Numbered from the stretch's first letter, positions 1 to 8,422 are shown. The stretch: 64,000 nt of DNA from Desulfonatronospira thiodismutans ASO3-1 (GCF_000174435.1 NZ_ACJN02000001.1:485658-549657); one strand, 5' to 3'. Notes: generated from the letters alone by a model not told the origin. Numbers and translations: made by a program.

Positions 1-563
1 GTTATATACTTTTCTGCAGCAGCACCGGAAAAGCTGCAGTTATTGATCCGGGGTCGGATGAGGAGATGATTCTTTCAGAACTGAGCAGCCTCGGACTGGT
101 CCTGGAGTATATTCTCCTTACCCATTTTCATTATGATCATACAGATATGGCTGCATCCTTGAGGCAAAGAACCGGAGCCCGGGTGGCCATACATGAGGCC
201 GATGCTTCATTTTACGAAAAACAGGTGGATGAGCCCCTCAGGGACGGGGATATTATTCAGGTCGGTCAGGAGATCCGGCTGCAGGTTCTGCACACCCCTG
301 GTCATACTCCTGGCGGGGCCTGTTATTATGGACACGGCCAGATATTTACCGGGGACACCCTGTTTGTGCACGACAGCGGACGCACCGACTTTGCCTACAG
401 CCACAGGCCCACACTGGGGGCTTCCATCCGTAGAATCATGGAACTGCCCGAGGAGACTATTCTTATGCCCGGGCATGATTACGGCCCCACACCAACATCA
501 ACCCTTGGTCAGGAAAAAAAGCATAACATAAATGCTGTGGAGTATAGATTCCACAAGCCGTAA
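1..563 (+). CDS. Metallo-beta-lactamase-fold hydrolase (5' end outside window)
   Basis: The open frame runs in from before base 1 (readable from base 3), so the N-terminus is missing and the internal ATG at 66 is not the real start. Metal ligands of the glyoxalase II-like branch are visible in order: HFHYDH (HxHxDH), HTPGHTPG with the third ligand region, TGDTLF with the bridging Asp, and a late GHDYGP. Such proteins hydrolyse thioesters or act as persulfide dioxygenase-like or rubredoxin-like hydrolases; the visible part does not decide the substrate. The length after the HxHxDH motif fits a small stand-alone enzyme of about 210 residues. Fold confident, substrate unknown. Confidence 0.85.
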   Translation, partial: YILFCSSTGKAAVIDPGSDEEMILSELSSLGLVLEYILLTHFHYDHTDMAASLRQRTGARVAIHEADASFYEKQVDEPLRDGDIIQVGQEIRLQVLHTPGHTPGGACYYGHGQIFTGDTLFVHDSGRTDFAYSHRPTLGASIRRIMELPEETILMPGHDYGPTPTSTLGQEKKHNINAVEYRFHKP

Positions 564-630
564 GATTATTCTCTCCTGCCATTTGCCTCCTGAAAATCTG
601 TCACGATATAAGTGTTATATTTGTCTTATT

Positions 631-727
631 GTTCCCACGCTCTGCGTGGGAACATTCCCTGGACGCTCAGCGTCCACAATGACCGCAGGAGCGGTCGGGC
701 TACGCTCCCACGCAGAGCGTGGGAACG
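631..727. repeat. Palindromic repeat pair GTTCCCACGCtctGCGTGGGAAC
   Basis: A near-perfect palindrome at 631-653 and its partner at about 706-726 (cccacgcagagcgtgggaac) flank two smaller palindromes, ggacgctcagcgtcc (661-675) and gaccgcaggagcggtc (681-696). The same unit recurs at 52304-52332. It resembles a REP-like interspersed palindrome that could form a cruciform; no transposase of the REP-associated type is in the window. Confidence 0.75.
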
Positions 728-1050
728 ATAAACCCCCCAGATTATGCAAGCATTATGTAACACTTATTTTATGACAAACCCTGACTCCTGCGACTGAAAA
801 AAGGAGTTTTTGCAGTCGATTAATTATAGTGATTACCAGCAACTATTTCATCATTTGTAAATTGGATTTACAATTTATGAAATTGGTCTTTAGGCCCTCC
901 CTGAACCCCTGTTTGTCTCCTGCATCCCTGTCCCGTTAAACTTTCTTCAATTTAACTGGGCTTCTTCCAACTCACCGTAGTCCTAAAAAAAAGAAAATTC
1001 TCACGCAAAGACGCCCCGGTTGAATGCCCTTCGGGCTTGCTCTTCGAGCA

Positions 1051-1158
1051 ATTCAACTGGGCAGGCAAAGTACGCAAAGTCAAAGACACCCACCTGTTCG
1101 GCGGAAACATCAATCCTCATCATTCAACTGGGCAGGCAAAGTACGCAAAGTCAAAGAC
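1051..1158. repeat. 37-bp direct repeat, two copies
   Basis: Bases 1051-1087 and 1122-1158 are identical (attcaactgggcaggcaaag followed by tacgcaaagtcaaagac), separated by 34 bases. Related fragments (aactgggc) recur at 1267-1275 and, inverted, near 1580. Only two full units exist and the spacer is unlike a CRISPR spacer array. Confidence 0.8.
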
Positions 1159-1355
1159 GCCAAGCAGGTGTATTGTTCAAAACCGGGGCACGGTTTTGGA
1201 CAAGGCTGCCTTCCTTAGCGATCTTTGCTTGCCCGGTTAAATGCGTAAGCACCTCGAAGAGGATTTAACTGGGCGCCTTTGCGTGAAAAAAATGGGTTGC
1301 GGGTGTAGCAAGCTTTACTGACTTACTCCTGAAACCCTGTCATAAAAAACAATAA

Positions 1356-1376
1356 CCACGCGCTTCGCGTGGCAGG
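1356..1376. repeat. CCACGCG-N3-CGCGTGGCAGG palindrome, copy 1
   Basis: A 21-bp unit with 7-bp arms. Two more copies lie at 47029-47049 and 47430-47450. The sequence just upstream here (1318-1350, ctgacttactcctgaaaccc...) recurs in inverted orientation at about 47336-47370, so the palindrome is part of a wider dispersed repeat. Confidence 0.7.
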
Positions 1377-1446
1377 CCTTAGACAGGATTAACAGGATGG
1401 ATAGGATAATCAGCCACCGGCCTGATGCCGCTGACTGAATTTACCA

Positions 1447-1502
1447 TCCAGCACTCACTTTCTTCCGACATTCATGAGTGCCGGAAAAAAGTGAGTGCTG
1501 GA
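1447..1502. repeat. TCCAGCACTCACTTT hairpin
   Basis: Inverted arms at 1447-1467 and 1482-1502 (21 bp, one mismatch) around a 14-base loop. A sister hairpin (tccagcactcacttttga / tcaaaagtgagtgccgga) is at 52231-52296, and a similar layout with a different arm (cccgcactta) occurs at 4983-5036, 27260-27325 and inside the MITE at 57434. No T-run follows, so it is a repeat and not a clear terminator. Confidence 0.65.
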
Positions 1503-1748
1503 GTGATTACCTTTTGGCCTGGCTTCCGCCTGTCCCGTTTTACCCGGTTAAACACGGCTATGCCGTAGACCAGAGGTCTGTTTAACTGGGTGAATTGCTC
1601 GCAGAGCAAGCCCCAAGGGCATTAAACCGGGAGCCAGGACAAAAATGTTTTTCTCTTAATCAATCTCTTAATCCTGTTAATCCTGTCAAAAAAGCTCTTT
1701 TCTTTATTGGGTTGCGGGCATGGCCCGCGCTAGTTTTTTTCCGCCTTC

Positions 1749-1762
1749 TTGATTTAAGTCAA
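1749..1762. promoter_or_regulatory. Putative HcpR-type operator, TTGATTTAAGTCAA
   Basis: A 14-bp palindrome with one mismatch, about 130 bases before the ferredoxin start. It differs by one base from the perfect site in front of hcp (3133-3146). CRP/FNR-family HcpR regulators of sulfate reducers are known to control hcp together with a ferredoxin gene, which is the arrangement here. The HcpR gene itself is not in the window. Confidence 0.55.
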
Positions 1763-1892
1763 GGAACGGCCATTGCTGATGAGGCATAACTTATTCACGC
1801 CGGGCGGGAAAGTCCTGTTTGGAGCAGGTGCAAACCGTCCTGCCCGGTGAAGTATTAAGTTGTTCGTATTTCAAAACAGGGAGGAAAAAAAC

Positions 1893-2714
1893 TTGGCCAG
1901 AGAAATTAGAGATATTGTCAAAATCGATGAGGAACTTTGCGACGGTTGCGGACTGTGCGTACCGGGATGCGAGGAAGGAGCCATTGAGATCCGGGACGGC
2001 AAGGCCAGACTGGTGGCGGAAAAGTATTGCGACGGGCTGGGGGCCTGCCTGGGCCACTGCCCCAGGGGGGCTATCACGGTCATTAAGCGCGAGGCGGATC
2101 CCTTTGACATGGAAGCAGTGGAAGAACGCCTGCGGGAGCAGGAAGCAGCTGGACAGTCACCACAGGAAAAGCCGGAAACAGCCTCTCGGCTTGGCTGCGG
2201 CTGCCCCGGTTCAGTCATGGCTGACTTTGCTCCGGATAAGGCACATACACCGGCGCAGGGCACTGAGAACATCCAGTCAGCTCTTACTCACTGGCCGGTA
2301 CAGATCAGGCTTGTCCCCCCGCATGCGCCATTTTTAAAAGGAGCACATCTTTTGATTGCAGCTGACTGCGTACCTGTTGCCTATCCCGGACTGCACCAGG
2401 ATCTTTTGCCCGGCAGGAAGATAATGCTTGGATGCCCCAAGTTTGATGACGGCCATGATTATGTTGAGCGCCTTACGGAAATATTCAGGCAGGCGGACAT
2501 CAAAAGCGTAACAGTTGCCTCCATGGAAGTCCCATGTTGCGCCGGAATGGTCAAAATTGTTGAAAAGGCGGTTGTCCAGGCAGGCAAAGGCATGGCTGTT
2601 GAAGAAGTGGTCATCTCCAGGCAGGGTCAGGTTATGCCTCAGGGCAGACCCGGGGCAGAACAGTCCAGACAAAAGCATGTCCAGGTACAGCAGGGCAGTT
2701 GTGCCTGCATGTAA
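1893..2714 (+). CDS. 4Fe-4S ferredoxin-domain protein, probable HcpR-regulon member
   Basis: I chose the TTG at 1893 because an AGGGAGG ribosome site ends 8 bases before it; a TTG at 1860 has none. The N-terminal region carries two clusters: CDGCGLCVPGC (CxxCxxCxxxC) and the looser CDGLGACLGHC. A linker of charged residues follows, then a Cys-containing segment (LGCGCPGS) and a domain with Cys at DCVP, LGCPKF and VPCCAG, ending in CACM. It probably passes electrons, plausibly to the hybrid cluster protein encoded next, because both genes share an operator type. Family known as an uncharacterised ferredoxin-like protein; the electron partner is inferred. Confidence 0.8.
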   Translation: MAREIRDIVKIDEELCDGCGLCVPGCEEGAIEIRDGKARLVAEKYCDGLGACLGHCPRGAITVIKREADPFDMEAVEERLREQEAAGQSPQEKPETASRLGCGCPGSVMADFAPDKAHTPAQGTENIQSALTHWPVQIRLVPPHAPFLKGAHLLIAADCVPVAYPGLHQDLLPGRKIMLGCPKFDDGHDYVERLTEIFRQADIKSVTVASMEVPCCAGMVKIVEKAVVQAGKGMAVEEVVISRQGQVMPQGRPGAEQSRQKHVQVQQGSCACM

Positions 2715-2735
2715 TTATTCCACATGGGAGCGATG

Positions 2736-2799
2736 GTAACCATTCAGAGGGGGCAGTTGATGATTGCTTCACATTTTGCGTCAAGCGCGAAATGTGAAG
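2736..2799. repeat. Solo MITE end plus hairpin
   Basis: GTAACCATTCAGAGGGGG at 2736 matches the left end of family-1 MITEs, but no right end follows before the next full copy. It is followed by a hairpin with 14-bp arms (2767-2780 and 2786-2799, one mismatch). Probably a truncated element. Confidence 0.55.
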
Positions 2800-2895
2800 A
2801 TGTTGAGGCATGAGATACAGGCCTGGTGGACAGTTTTTGCAGCATTTTCCTGCATTAATCAATTATAAACAAGAGGTTACGATATTCGCTGAATG

Positions 2896-3072
2896 GTAAC
2901 CATTCAGGGGATGCCGGAACTGGCCAGGGGACAGTCCCCGCGACACCTTTTACGCACAATTACAAAAATTACAGACGCGAAGTTTTGTGTACAAACACAG
3001 CCGGTACTTAGCGGGGGACAGTCCCCAGGCCTCGTGCCAGTAATGACCATCGAGTCCCCCCTGAATGGTTAC
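2896..3072. mobile_element. Family-1 MITE (IS66-type ends), 177 bp
   Basis: Ends are GTAACCATTCAGGGG and its complement CCCCCTGAATGGTTAC. The 8 bases GCTGAATG stand directly on both sides (2888-2895 and 3073-3080), an exact target-site duplication. The interior has the GGGGACAGTCCCC palindrome near both ends. No transposase is encoded. It lies between the ferredoxin gene and the hcp operator. Confidence 0.85.
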
Positions 3073-3131
3073 GCTGAATGGTTTCGAGCTATTGGCTGAG
3101 AAATAATAAAAAAATGTTAAATGTTGTTAGT

Positions 3132-3147
3132 TTTGACTTAAGTCAAA
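3132..3147. promoter_or_regulatory. Perfect palindromic HcpR-type operator upstream of hcp
   Basis: TTTGACTTAAGTCAAA is a perfect 16-bp palindrome with the TTGAC-N4-GTCAA form, 80 bases before the hcp start. The matching site before the ferredoxin gene (1749-1762) supports a common regulator, most likely the CRP/FNR-family HcpR known to respond to nitrosative stress. Confidence 0.65.
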
Positions 3148-3227
3148 GATTTTAAAAATACATGCGCTATTTGTATTTATACGGGAATATTCCCCAAACC
3201 AGAAAAACAATTTAAAGGAGGCTCATT

Positions 3228-4925
3228 ATGTTTTGTTATCAATGCGAACAGACTGCCAAAGGCGAAGGGTGCACCAAGATAGGAGTGTGCGGAAAGCAGC
3301 CGGACACTGCCGAACTTCAGGACCTGCTGGTGTTTGCCCTCAAGGGCCTGTCCCAGGTGGCCATGGCCGGCCGGGAAAAAAATGTAGTGGACACCAAAGT
3401 GGGCCGGTTCATCTCCGAGGCCATGTTTTCCACCCTGACCAATGTCAACTTCGATCCGGAGCGTATTGCCGGACTGGTCAAGGATACCGTGGAGCTCCGG
3501 GATGAACTCAAATCCAAGGTGTCCCAGGCCGGCGGCAATGTCCCTGCCTCTGAAGCCGCCAGCTTCGTCCCGGAGAATACTGTGGAGGGCATGGTGTCTC
3601 AGGGGGAAAAGCATGGAGTTGTTGCTGACAAGGATCCCAACGAGGACATTCATTCCCTGAAGCAGACCGTCACCTACGGCATCAAGGGTATCTGCGCCTA
3701 TGCCGATCATGCGGCCATACTGGGACAGGAGGACGACGCTGTGTACGAATACGTCCAGAGGGCCCTGGCTTCAACCCTGCGTGAGGACCTGAGTCTGGAA
3801 CAGTGGATTGAACTGGCCATGGAATGCGGGCGTACGAATATCCGGGCCATGGAACTTCTGGATGCGGGCAATACCGGAACTTATGGTCATCCCGAACCTA
3901 CAAAGGTGCCCCTGGGACCCAAAAAGGGCAAGGCCATCCTGGTTTCCGGGCATGATTTGAAGGATCTGGAAATGCTCTTGAAGCAGACCGAGGGCAAAGG
4001 CATAAACATTTACACCCACGGTGAGATGCTGCCCTGCCATGGCTATCCTGAACTGAAAAAGTATTCCCATTTTCATGGTCATTACGGCACTGCCTGGCAG
4101 AATCAGCGCAAGGAGTTTTCACAGTTCCCCGGACCCATTCTCATGACCACCAACTGCATCCAGAAGCCTCAGGAATCCTACAAGGACCGCATCTTTACCA
4201 CCGGCCTGGTGGGCTGGCCTGGAGTGGCCCACGTCAATGGTGACCAGGAAAGCGCGTCCCTGCTGGAACGTCTCAAAACAGTGGTGGGCATGGCCAGCAA
4301 GGGAGAAAGTGAAAAGGACTTTAGTCCGGTTATTGACAAGGCCCTGAGCATGGATGGATTTGCAGCTGATGAAGACAAGGGTCATGTCATGGTGGGTTTT
4401 GGCCGCAATGCAGTCATGTCCGTAGCTGGCACTGTCATTGATGCAGTCAAGGATGGCAATATCCGGCATTTTTTCCTGGTGGGCGGCTGCGACGGAGCCA
4501 AGCCAGACCGCAACTACTACACAGAGTTTGTGGAGAAGGTGCCAGGTGATTGCGTAGTCCTGACCCTGGCCTGCGGCAAGTTCAGGTTCTTTGACAAGGA
4601 TCTTGGGGAAATCGGGGGTATACCCAGGCTTCTGGACGTGGGGCAGTGCAACGATGCCTATTCCGCGGTAAAGATCGCCATGGCCCTGGCCGAGGCCTTT
4701 GAATGCGGAGTAAACGACCTGCCTCTGTCCTTAGTGCTGTCCTGGTATGAACAGAAGGCTGTGGCCATTCTATTGTCCCTGCTGGCCCTGGGTGTCAAAG
4801 ACATCCGCCTGGGGCCTTCACTGCCGGCTTTTGTCAGCCCCAACGTCCTCAATTATCTTGTGGAAAATTATGACATAAAGCCCATAAAAACCCCTGATGA
4901 AGACCTTAAGGCCATCCTGGGATAA
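3228..4925 (+). CDS. hcp: Hybrid cluster protein (hydroxylamine reductase), class I
   Basis: The product has 565 residues, close to the length of Desulfovibrio Hcp. The N-terminal cluster motif is C3-x2-C6-x8-C15-x5-C21, the class I spacing of strict anaerobes. Later hybrid-cluster residues are in recognisable segments (HGEMLPCHGYPEL, TTNCIQKP, GGCDGAKP, TLACGKFR, DVGQCNDAY). A strong AAAGGAGG site precedes the ATG. The family holds a 4Fe-4S and an Fe-S-O hybrid cluster in the cytoplasm and reduces nitric oxide or hydroxylamine. A palindromic operator lies upstream, and no partner reductase (hcr) follows; the ferredoxin at 1893 is the likely donor. Confidence 0.97.
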   Translation: MFCYQCEQTAKGEGCTKIGVCGKQPDTAELQDLLVFALKGLSQVAMAGREKNVVDTKVGRFISEAMFSTLTNVNFDPERIAGLVKDTVELRDELKSKVSQAGGNVPASEAASFVPENTVEGMVSQGEKHGVVADKDPNEDIHSLKQTVTYGIKGICAYADHAAILGQEDDAVYEYVQRALASTLREDLSLEQWIELAMECGRTNIRAMELLDAGNTGTYGHPEPTKVPLGPKKGKAILVSGHDLKDLEMLLKQTEGKGINIYTHGEMLPCHGYPELKKYSHFHGHYGTAWQNQRKEFSQFPGPILMTTNCIQKPQESYKDRIFTTGLVGWPGVAHVNGDQESASLLERLKTVVGMASKGESEKDFSPVIDKALSMDGFAADEDKGHVMVGFGRNAVMSVAGTVIDAVKDGNIRHFFLVGGCDGAKPDRNYYTEFVEKVPGDCVVLTLACGKFRFFDKDLGEIGGIPRLLDVGQCNDAYSAVKIAMALAEAFECGVNDLPLSLVLSWYEQKAVAILLSLLALGVKDIRLGPSLPAFVSPNVLNYLVENYDIKPIKTPDEDLKAILG

Positions 4926-4940
4926 ACCGGCTGTAAATAA

Positions 4941-5060
4941 CACTACAGCGAAACTTATGACTGACCTCCGGGGACTGGCTCTCCCCGCACTTATTTTAAA
5001 ACCTGTCAATCTTCCTTTAGAAAAATAAGTGCGGGGGTGCCTGTCCCCTGCTTTCCTTCT
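4941..5060. repeat. Degraded family-2 element with CCCCGCACTTATTTT hairpin
   Basis: The core is an inverted repeat, 4983-4997 and 5022-5036 (15-bp arms). The outer text ggggactggctct on the left and gtgcctgtcccctgctttcctt on the right matches the inner arms of family-2 MITEs at 42616 and 60902, but the terminal repeats are gone. The left flank (cactacagcgaaacttatga...cctccggggactggctct) recurs at 45612-45835, where a family-1 MITE interrupts it. Confidence 0.6.
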
Positions 5061-5119
5061 CTTACGAGCCGGAAGCAGGGCTGGAAGCCAAGCCGATTTC
5101 TCACACTGTTGGGATGTGG

Positions 5120-5726
5120 TTAAGAGATCAAGTTTATTCTTTTTATTGATGGGAATAGGTGAAAGCCCCTGAAATCGGTGGAAACGATTCGAGATATGCC
5201 TGCAGAAGAATAGGTCGCGGGTAACCATTCAGGGGTTCCTCGGTATTGATTGCTGGCACCAGGCCTGGGGACTGTCCCCGCTATGTACTTTTATGCAGGT
5301 TCACACACCTTAGCTTTTGACAAATTTAATCTGTGCAGGAAAGGTTTCGCGGGGACTGTCCCCGGGCCGGTTTCGGCACCCCCTGAATGGTTACGGTCGC
5401 GGCAAGCATGGTGTCCAGAATCCTCTTGCGGCCTATATTGAATCTGCTCCTCCAGTCATTAAAGATAACCACTGTTTGGTGGTCGGGAAAAATACGCTTG
5501 ACTTCCCGAGCCTGCCACCACCTGGTGCTGCGCTGCAAAGCTTCCTGCATGGAAAGAGGCCTGGAGAATCTCCTTGAATCAGTTGTTACATAAATTCCGA
5601 AAGAACTTGAGGAGCCAGCGCAAATCCGAGGTCTGAATTGCTGGCTGCAAAATTTCTCGCTTCCTGGCATTGCGGATGTTCAGCGATTTCAAATGCCACC
5701 ATAAAAGAAGTATCAATACCTGTCAT
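5120..5726 (-). pseudogene. Broken VapC-type PIN toxin gene (frameshift and MITE insertion)
   Basis: Reading from the ATG at 5726, which overlaps the antitoxin stop by 4 bases, gives MTGIDTSFMVAFEIAEHP and then ALAPQVLSEFM followed by a stop. The frame shifted by one continues with YVTTDSRRFSRPLSMQEAL and RILDTMLAAT. At that point a 174-bp MITE (5221-5394) with 8-bp duplicated target interrupts the gene. Beyond it the text continues as AGISRIVSTDFRGFHLFP and stops at 5120. Removing the MITE and one target copy leaves about 141 codons, the normal size of a VapC ribonuclease. So the gene is complete but carries two lesions; the toxin should be inactive. Confidence 0.85.
5221..5394. mobile_element. 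Family-1 MITE inside the vapC-like gene, 174 bp
   Basis: Ends GTAACCATTCAGGGG and CCCCCTGAATGGTTAC, inserted in reverse orientation relative to the copy at 2896. GGTCGCGG is duplicated on both sides (5213-5220 and 5395-5402). Excising the element and one target copy restores the PIN-domain reading at DTMLAAT-YSSAGIS, which confirms insertion with an 8-bp duplication. Confidence 0.9.
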
Positions 5727-5953
5727 TCAAGCATCTCCTGGAGCAGATCATCTTCAGGGGTTAAATCTTTCAGTATAGATCCAGCGTTGGCAGGAGGGGC
5801 GTCAAAAATACTCTGATCTTCTCTCAGGTAACTACGGCGGTATTCTTCCATGGCATTGCGGATAAGCTCCGAGGCAGTCCGGTTATTCTGAGCGGCATAT
5901 TCCTGAAAGGCGTGGTAGGTTTCTGAGGATACATTTATGGTTATGGTTTTCAT
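5723..5953 (-). CDS. VapB-like ribbon-helix-helix antitoxin
   Basis: The protein has 76 residues. The N-terminus MKTITINVSSETYHAFQEYA followed by NRTASELIRNAMEEYRR has the strand-helix-helix pattern of CopG/RHH DNA-binding antitoxins. The acidic C-terminal tail (DLTPEDDLLQEMLE) is the typical toxin-binding end. It overlaps the toxin gene start by 4 bases (ATGA), so the pair was translationally coupled. Because the toxin is broken, this gene may be an orphan antitoxin still able to autoregulate its promoter. Confidence 0.8.
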   Translation of the reverse strand: MKTITINVSSETYHAFQEYAAQNNRTASELIRNAMEEYRRSYLREDQSIFDAPPANAGSILKDLTPEDDLLQEMLE

Positions 5954-6080
5954 AGATATCTATTCTATGTAAATCAGCAACAAGGTCAAGCTTCGATATA
6001 AGAAGTGGATGTGCCTGCAACCTTGAAAAAAATAACGAACACCTAAGTTCCGAATTCTGTACAATAAAGGTAGGTAATTG

Positions 6081-6194
6081 ATGGCAAAAATCCTGATCGT
6101 GGACGATGTACCGGCTAATATCAAGGTCCCGTGCCGGTTGCTGAAAGAATACCATCAGCTTATGGTGGCCAGCAATGGGGAAAAAGCCAGTTTC
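6081..6194 (+). pseudogene. Response-regulator receiver N-terminal fragment
   Basis: The translation starts MAKILIVDDVPANIKV, the classic beta1 and acidic pair of a receiver domain, and runs through ASNGEKA, then loses similarity. The frame happens to stay open into the Fic gene at 6303, but no receiver core follows. A receiver C-terminal remnant (about 9768-9824) lies on the same strand 3.6 kb downstream, so the original gene may have been split by incoming DNA. Confidence 0.65.
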
Positions 6195-6302
6195 ATAAGC
6201 ACGGGTATCACCACCAGGGTGAAGTCAAGAATTCTCTTGACGCATAAAGGATACTGGTTGAAAATCAAATTTCAGAATTATATCTACAAAGGAATTTTTT
6301 TC

Positions 6303-7871
6303 ATGGCAAGGAATCAATTTTCAGGCCCTGCGACCTTTTTTCAGGACAGGCGGCTTCCGGTAAAGGCAACTCCGGCAGGTTACAGTGCTTTAATCGATTA
6401 TTTTGATCTCAGGGTCCCTTTACCCCGGACCCTTTTTGCCATCGGAGACAGGCACAGAACCATTCAGGAGCAGGGTTGGCATATACTTACTCCACGCCAC
6501 ACCCCATCTCCCGATATACAAAGCCATCTCAAGTTTGCCATCAAGTACGAGGGCCTGGATTTGGCCGTCCTCAAACGGCTGTTTCAGGCAACAGGTCCCA
6601 AACCCATAGAAGCAATGGTTAAATCCAGGCCCACCGGCTCATATGCCAGGCGTAGCTGGTTTCTTTACGAATGGCTTTTGGGTGAAGAGCTGAATCTTCC
6701 GGACGCCCGGACCGGCCGTTATGTTTCAGTGGTGGATCCAAACATGCAGTTTGCTATGCAGGGAAAGGGCTCACCCCGGCACCGTGTGCGCAACAACCTG
6801 CCTGGAACCAGTGCATTCTGCCCCATGGTCTTCTGTACGCAAGTTCTGCAGGAATTCATGGACCAGAAACTCAAACAGAAAACCCTGGAAATAATCGATG
6901 ACGTGCCCAGGGACATCCTGGCCAGGTCATCAGTGTTTCTGTTGCTTAAAGACTCTAAGGCAAGTTACGCCATTGAAGGAGAAGGACCTTCCCATGACCG
7001 TGTTCAGAGATGGGCCAGGGCTATCGGGGAGGCCGGACAAAACGATCTGGATCAGGATGAGCTCGTCAGGCTGCAAAAAATTGTCATAGGTGATTCCCGC
7101 TTTGTGGATCTGGGGCTGAGAACCGGTGAAGGCTTTGTCGGCGAGCATGACCGGAATACTGGAGAGCCAATTCCTGTACATATCAGTGCCAAAGCTGACG
7201 ATCTGCCTGAACTTGTGCAGGGACTGATTGAGTTTGAGCATAGCTCCGGACTGGAGCTTGACCCTGTAGTGGCTGCGGCGGTACTGGCTTTTGGTTTTGT
7301 GTATATCCATCCATTCGAGGATGGGAACGGAAGACTGCACCGCTACCTTATGCATCACGTGCTTTCCTCCCGGGGGTTCAACCCTCCTGGTCTTGTCTTT
7401 CCGGTTTCAGCAGTGATCCTGGAAAGGATAGAGGAATACAGGAAGGTCCTGGAGGACTATTCTGCCAGACTTATGCCCGCTATCGAGTGGAAGCCCACGG
7501 ATAAGGGGAATGTGCAGGTGCTGAACGATACGGCGGATTTTTATCGTTATTTTGATGCCACCCCGCATGCTGAGTTTCTCTACGATTGTGTACGCCGGAC
7601 CATTGAAAAGGATCTTCCTGAAGAAGCCCTTTTCCTTCGCCGCTATGATCAGTTCAAGGCCCGGGTGCAGTCTTTGGTTGATATGCCCGAAAATACCTTA
7701 AACCTGCTTTTCCGTTTTCTGCGCCAAAACCAGGGGAAATTATCCAAGCGGGCCAGATCAAAAGAATTTAATGCGTTGACAGATGACGAGGTCCAAAGCA
7801 TTGAAGAAATTTTTCAGGAGAATGCAGGAAACGCAAGCCCAACTCTAAAAAGGAGGGCACAGGATGGATAA
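6303..7871 (+). CDS. Fic family protein (class II, probable AMP-transferase)
   Basis: I start at the ATG at 6303, preceded by AAAGGA; the longer in-frame ATG at 6078/6081 only adds a receiver fragment. The product is 522 residues. The Fic catalytic loop is HPFEDGNGRLHR with the catalytic His at about residue 336, matching HPFx(D/E)GNGRxxR. The inhibitory motif (S/T)xxxE(G/N) is present as SYAIEG at about residues 221-226, upstream of the Fic core as in class II proteins. The C-terminal region is helical and unassigned. Such enzymes transfer AMP to target proteins; the target is unknown. It sits in a decayed accessory zone with toxin-antitoxin remnants. Confidence 0.88.
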   Translation: MARNQFSGPATFFQDRRLPVKATPAGYSALIDYFDLRVPLPRTLFAIGDRHRTIQEQGWHILTPRHTPSPDIQSHLKFAIKYEGLDLAVLKRLFQATGPKPIEAMVKSRPTGSYARRSWFLYEWLLGEELNLPDARTGRYVSVVDPNMQFAMQGKGSPRHRVRNNLPGTSAFCPMVFCTQVLQEFMDQKLKQKTLEIIDDVPRDILARSSVFLLLKDSKASYAIEGEGPSHDRVQRWARAIGEAGQNDLDQDELVRLQKIVIGDSRFVDLGLRTGEGFVGEHDRNTGEPIPVHISAKADDLPELVQGLIEFEHSSGLELDPVVAAAVLAFGFVYIHPFEDGNGRLHRYLMHHVLSSRGFNPPGLVFPVSAVILERIEEYRKVLEDYSARLMPAIEWKPTDKGNVQVLNDTADFYRYFDATPHAEFLYDCVRRTIEKDLPEEALFLRRYDQFKARVQSLVDMPENTLNLLFRFLRQNQGKLSKRARSKEFNALTDDEVQSIEEIFQENAGNASPTLKRRAQDG

Positions 7872-7913
7872 TTTTGAAGCAAGGGGTTTGTAAATTTTGC
7901 AGCCAAGAACTTA

Positions 7914-7929
7914 ACCCCCTGAATGGTTA
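7914..7929. repeat. Solo right end of a family-1 MITE
   Basis: ACCCCCTGAATGGTTA matches the right terminal repeat, but no matching left end or duplication is nearby. It lies between the Fic gene and the next gene. Confidence 0.5.
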
Positions 7930-7972
7930 TGTTGGAATTTATCAGATAATTATTAATAAAGGAATAAACCAG

Positions 7973-8422
7973 ATGAACAGACAGGAACTGATAAAAAAGG
8001 CCGCTGAAATCAAGACGCCCTCAAAGCAGGCCGCAAGGCAATTTCAGGAAGCCAGCCCTTCGCTTGTGGACGAATTGAACCAGATCATGTGTTCCAGATC
8101 AGACCTGGAAAAACTCATAGGCAAGAACAACCGGGAGATGATGCTGGACAACCACAACAATCATGCCCGTTTCATGTCCGCTCTGCTTGTGGACTACCGC
8201 CCCGAGGTCCTGGTGGATACGGTTTTCTGGGTCCTGCGAACTTACAGGGCTCACGGATTCCAGCCTGCATACTGGCCTGCCCAGCTTAATGCCTGGCTGC
8301 AGCTTTTTCAAAAGCACTTAAGCCCGGAAGCCTATGAAGAAGTAAGCCCTGTTTACAATTTTATTATAGTTAATCAGGCCTTTTTTGACAGATCAAACCC
8401 GGCCTGCCCTGAAGATCTGTAG
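7973..8422 (+). CDS. Conserved-looking helical protein of unknown function
   Basis: I chose the ATG at 7973, which follows AAAGGAATAA, over the longer frame from 7874 because that extension runs through a MITE end. The product is 149 residues, soluble, with no signal peptide or membrane segment. Notable features are a basic N-terminus, LDNHNNHARFMSALLVDYRPEVLVDT in the middle and a Trp/Tyr-rich stretch (VFWVLRTYRAHGFQPAYWPAQLNAWL). I do not recognise the family with certainty; the pattern suggests an all-alpha sensory or ligand-binding domain. Confidence 0.7.
   Translation: MNRQELIKKAAEIKTPSKQAARQFQEASPSLVDELNQIMCSRSDLEKLIGKNNREMMLDNHNNHARFMSALLVDYRPEVLVDTVFWVLRTYRAHGFQPAYWPAQLNAWLQLFQKHLSPEAYEEVSPVYNFIIVNQAFFDRSNPACPEDL

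Larger units (their letters stand above)
564..1748. other. Non-coding, repeat-filled stretch of about 1.2 kb
   Basis: No credible gene is seen; the short open frames here fall inside repeats. It holds palindromic units, a 37-bp direct repeat and two outer blocks that are roughly inverted copies of each other: about 1012-1062 (ending in attcaactgggc) against about 1575-1630 (starting gtttaactgggt), and 1380-1410 (acaggattaacaggat) against 1670-1692 (atcctgttaatcctgt). This looks like accumulated small repeats, not a decayed gene. Confidence 0.6.

Noticed and set aside
1020-1268. Overlapping ORFs of 60-80 residues in three frames
   Set aside because: They lie in a 37-bp direct repeat that is open in all frames; no ribosome sites, no protein-like composition.
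2896-3072. Rho-independent terminators at GGGGACAGTCCCC palindromes
   Set aside because: They recur inside MITEs in both orientations and lack T-runs.
6078-6302. Receiver-Fic fusion protein of 597 residues
   Set aside because: Only about 37 receiver residues are present, without the phospho-acceptor region; a good ribosome site precedes ATG 6303.
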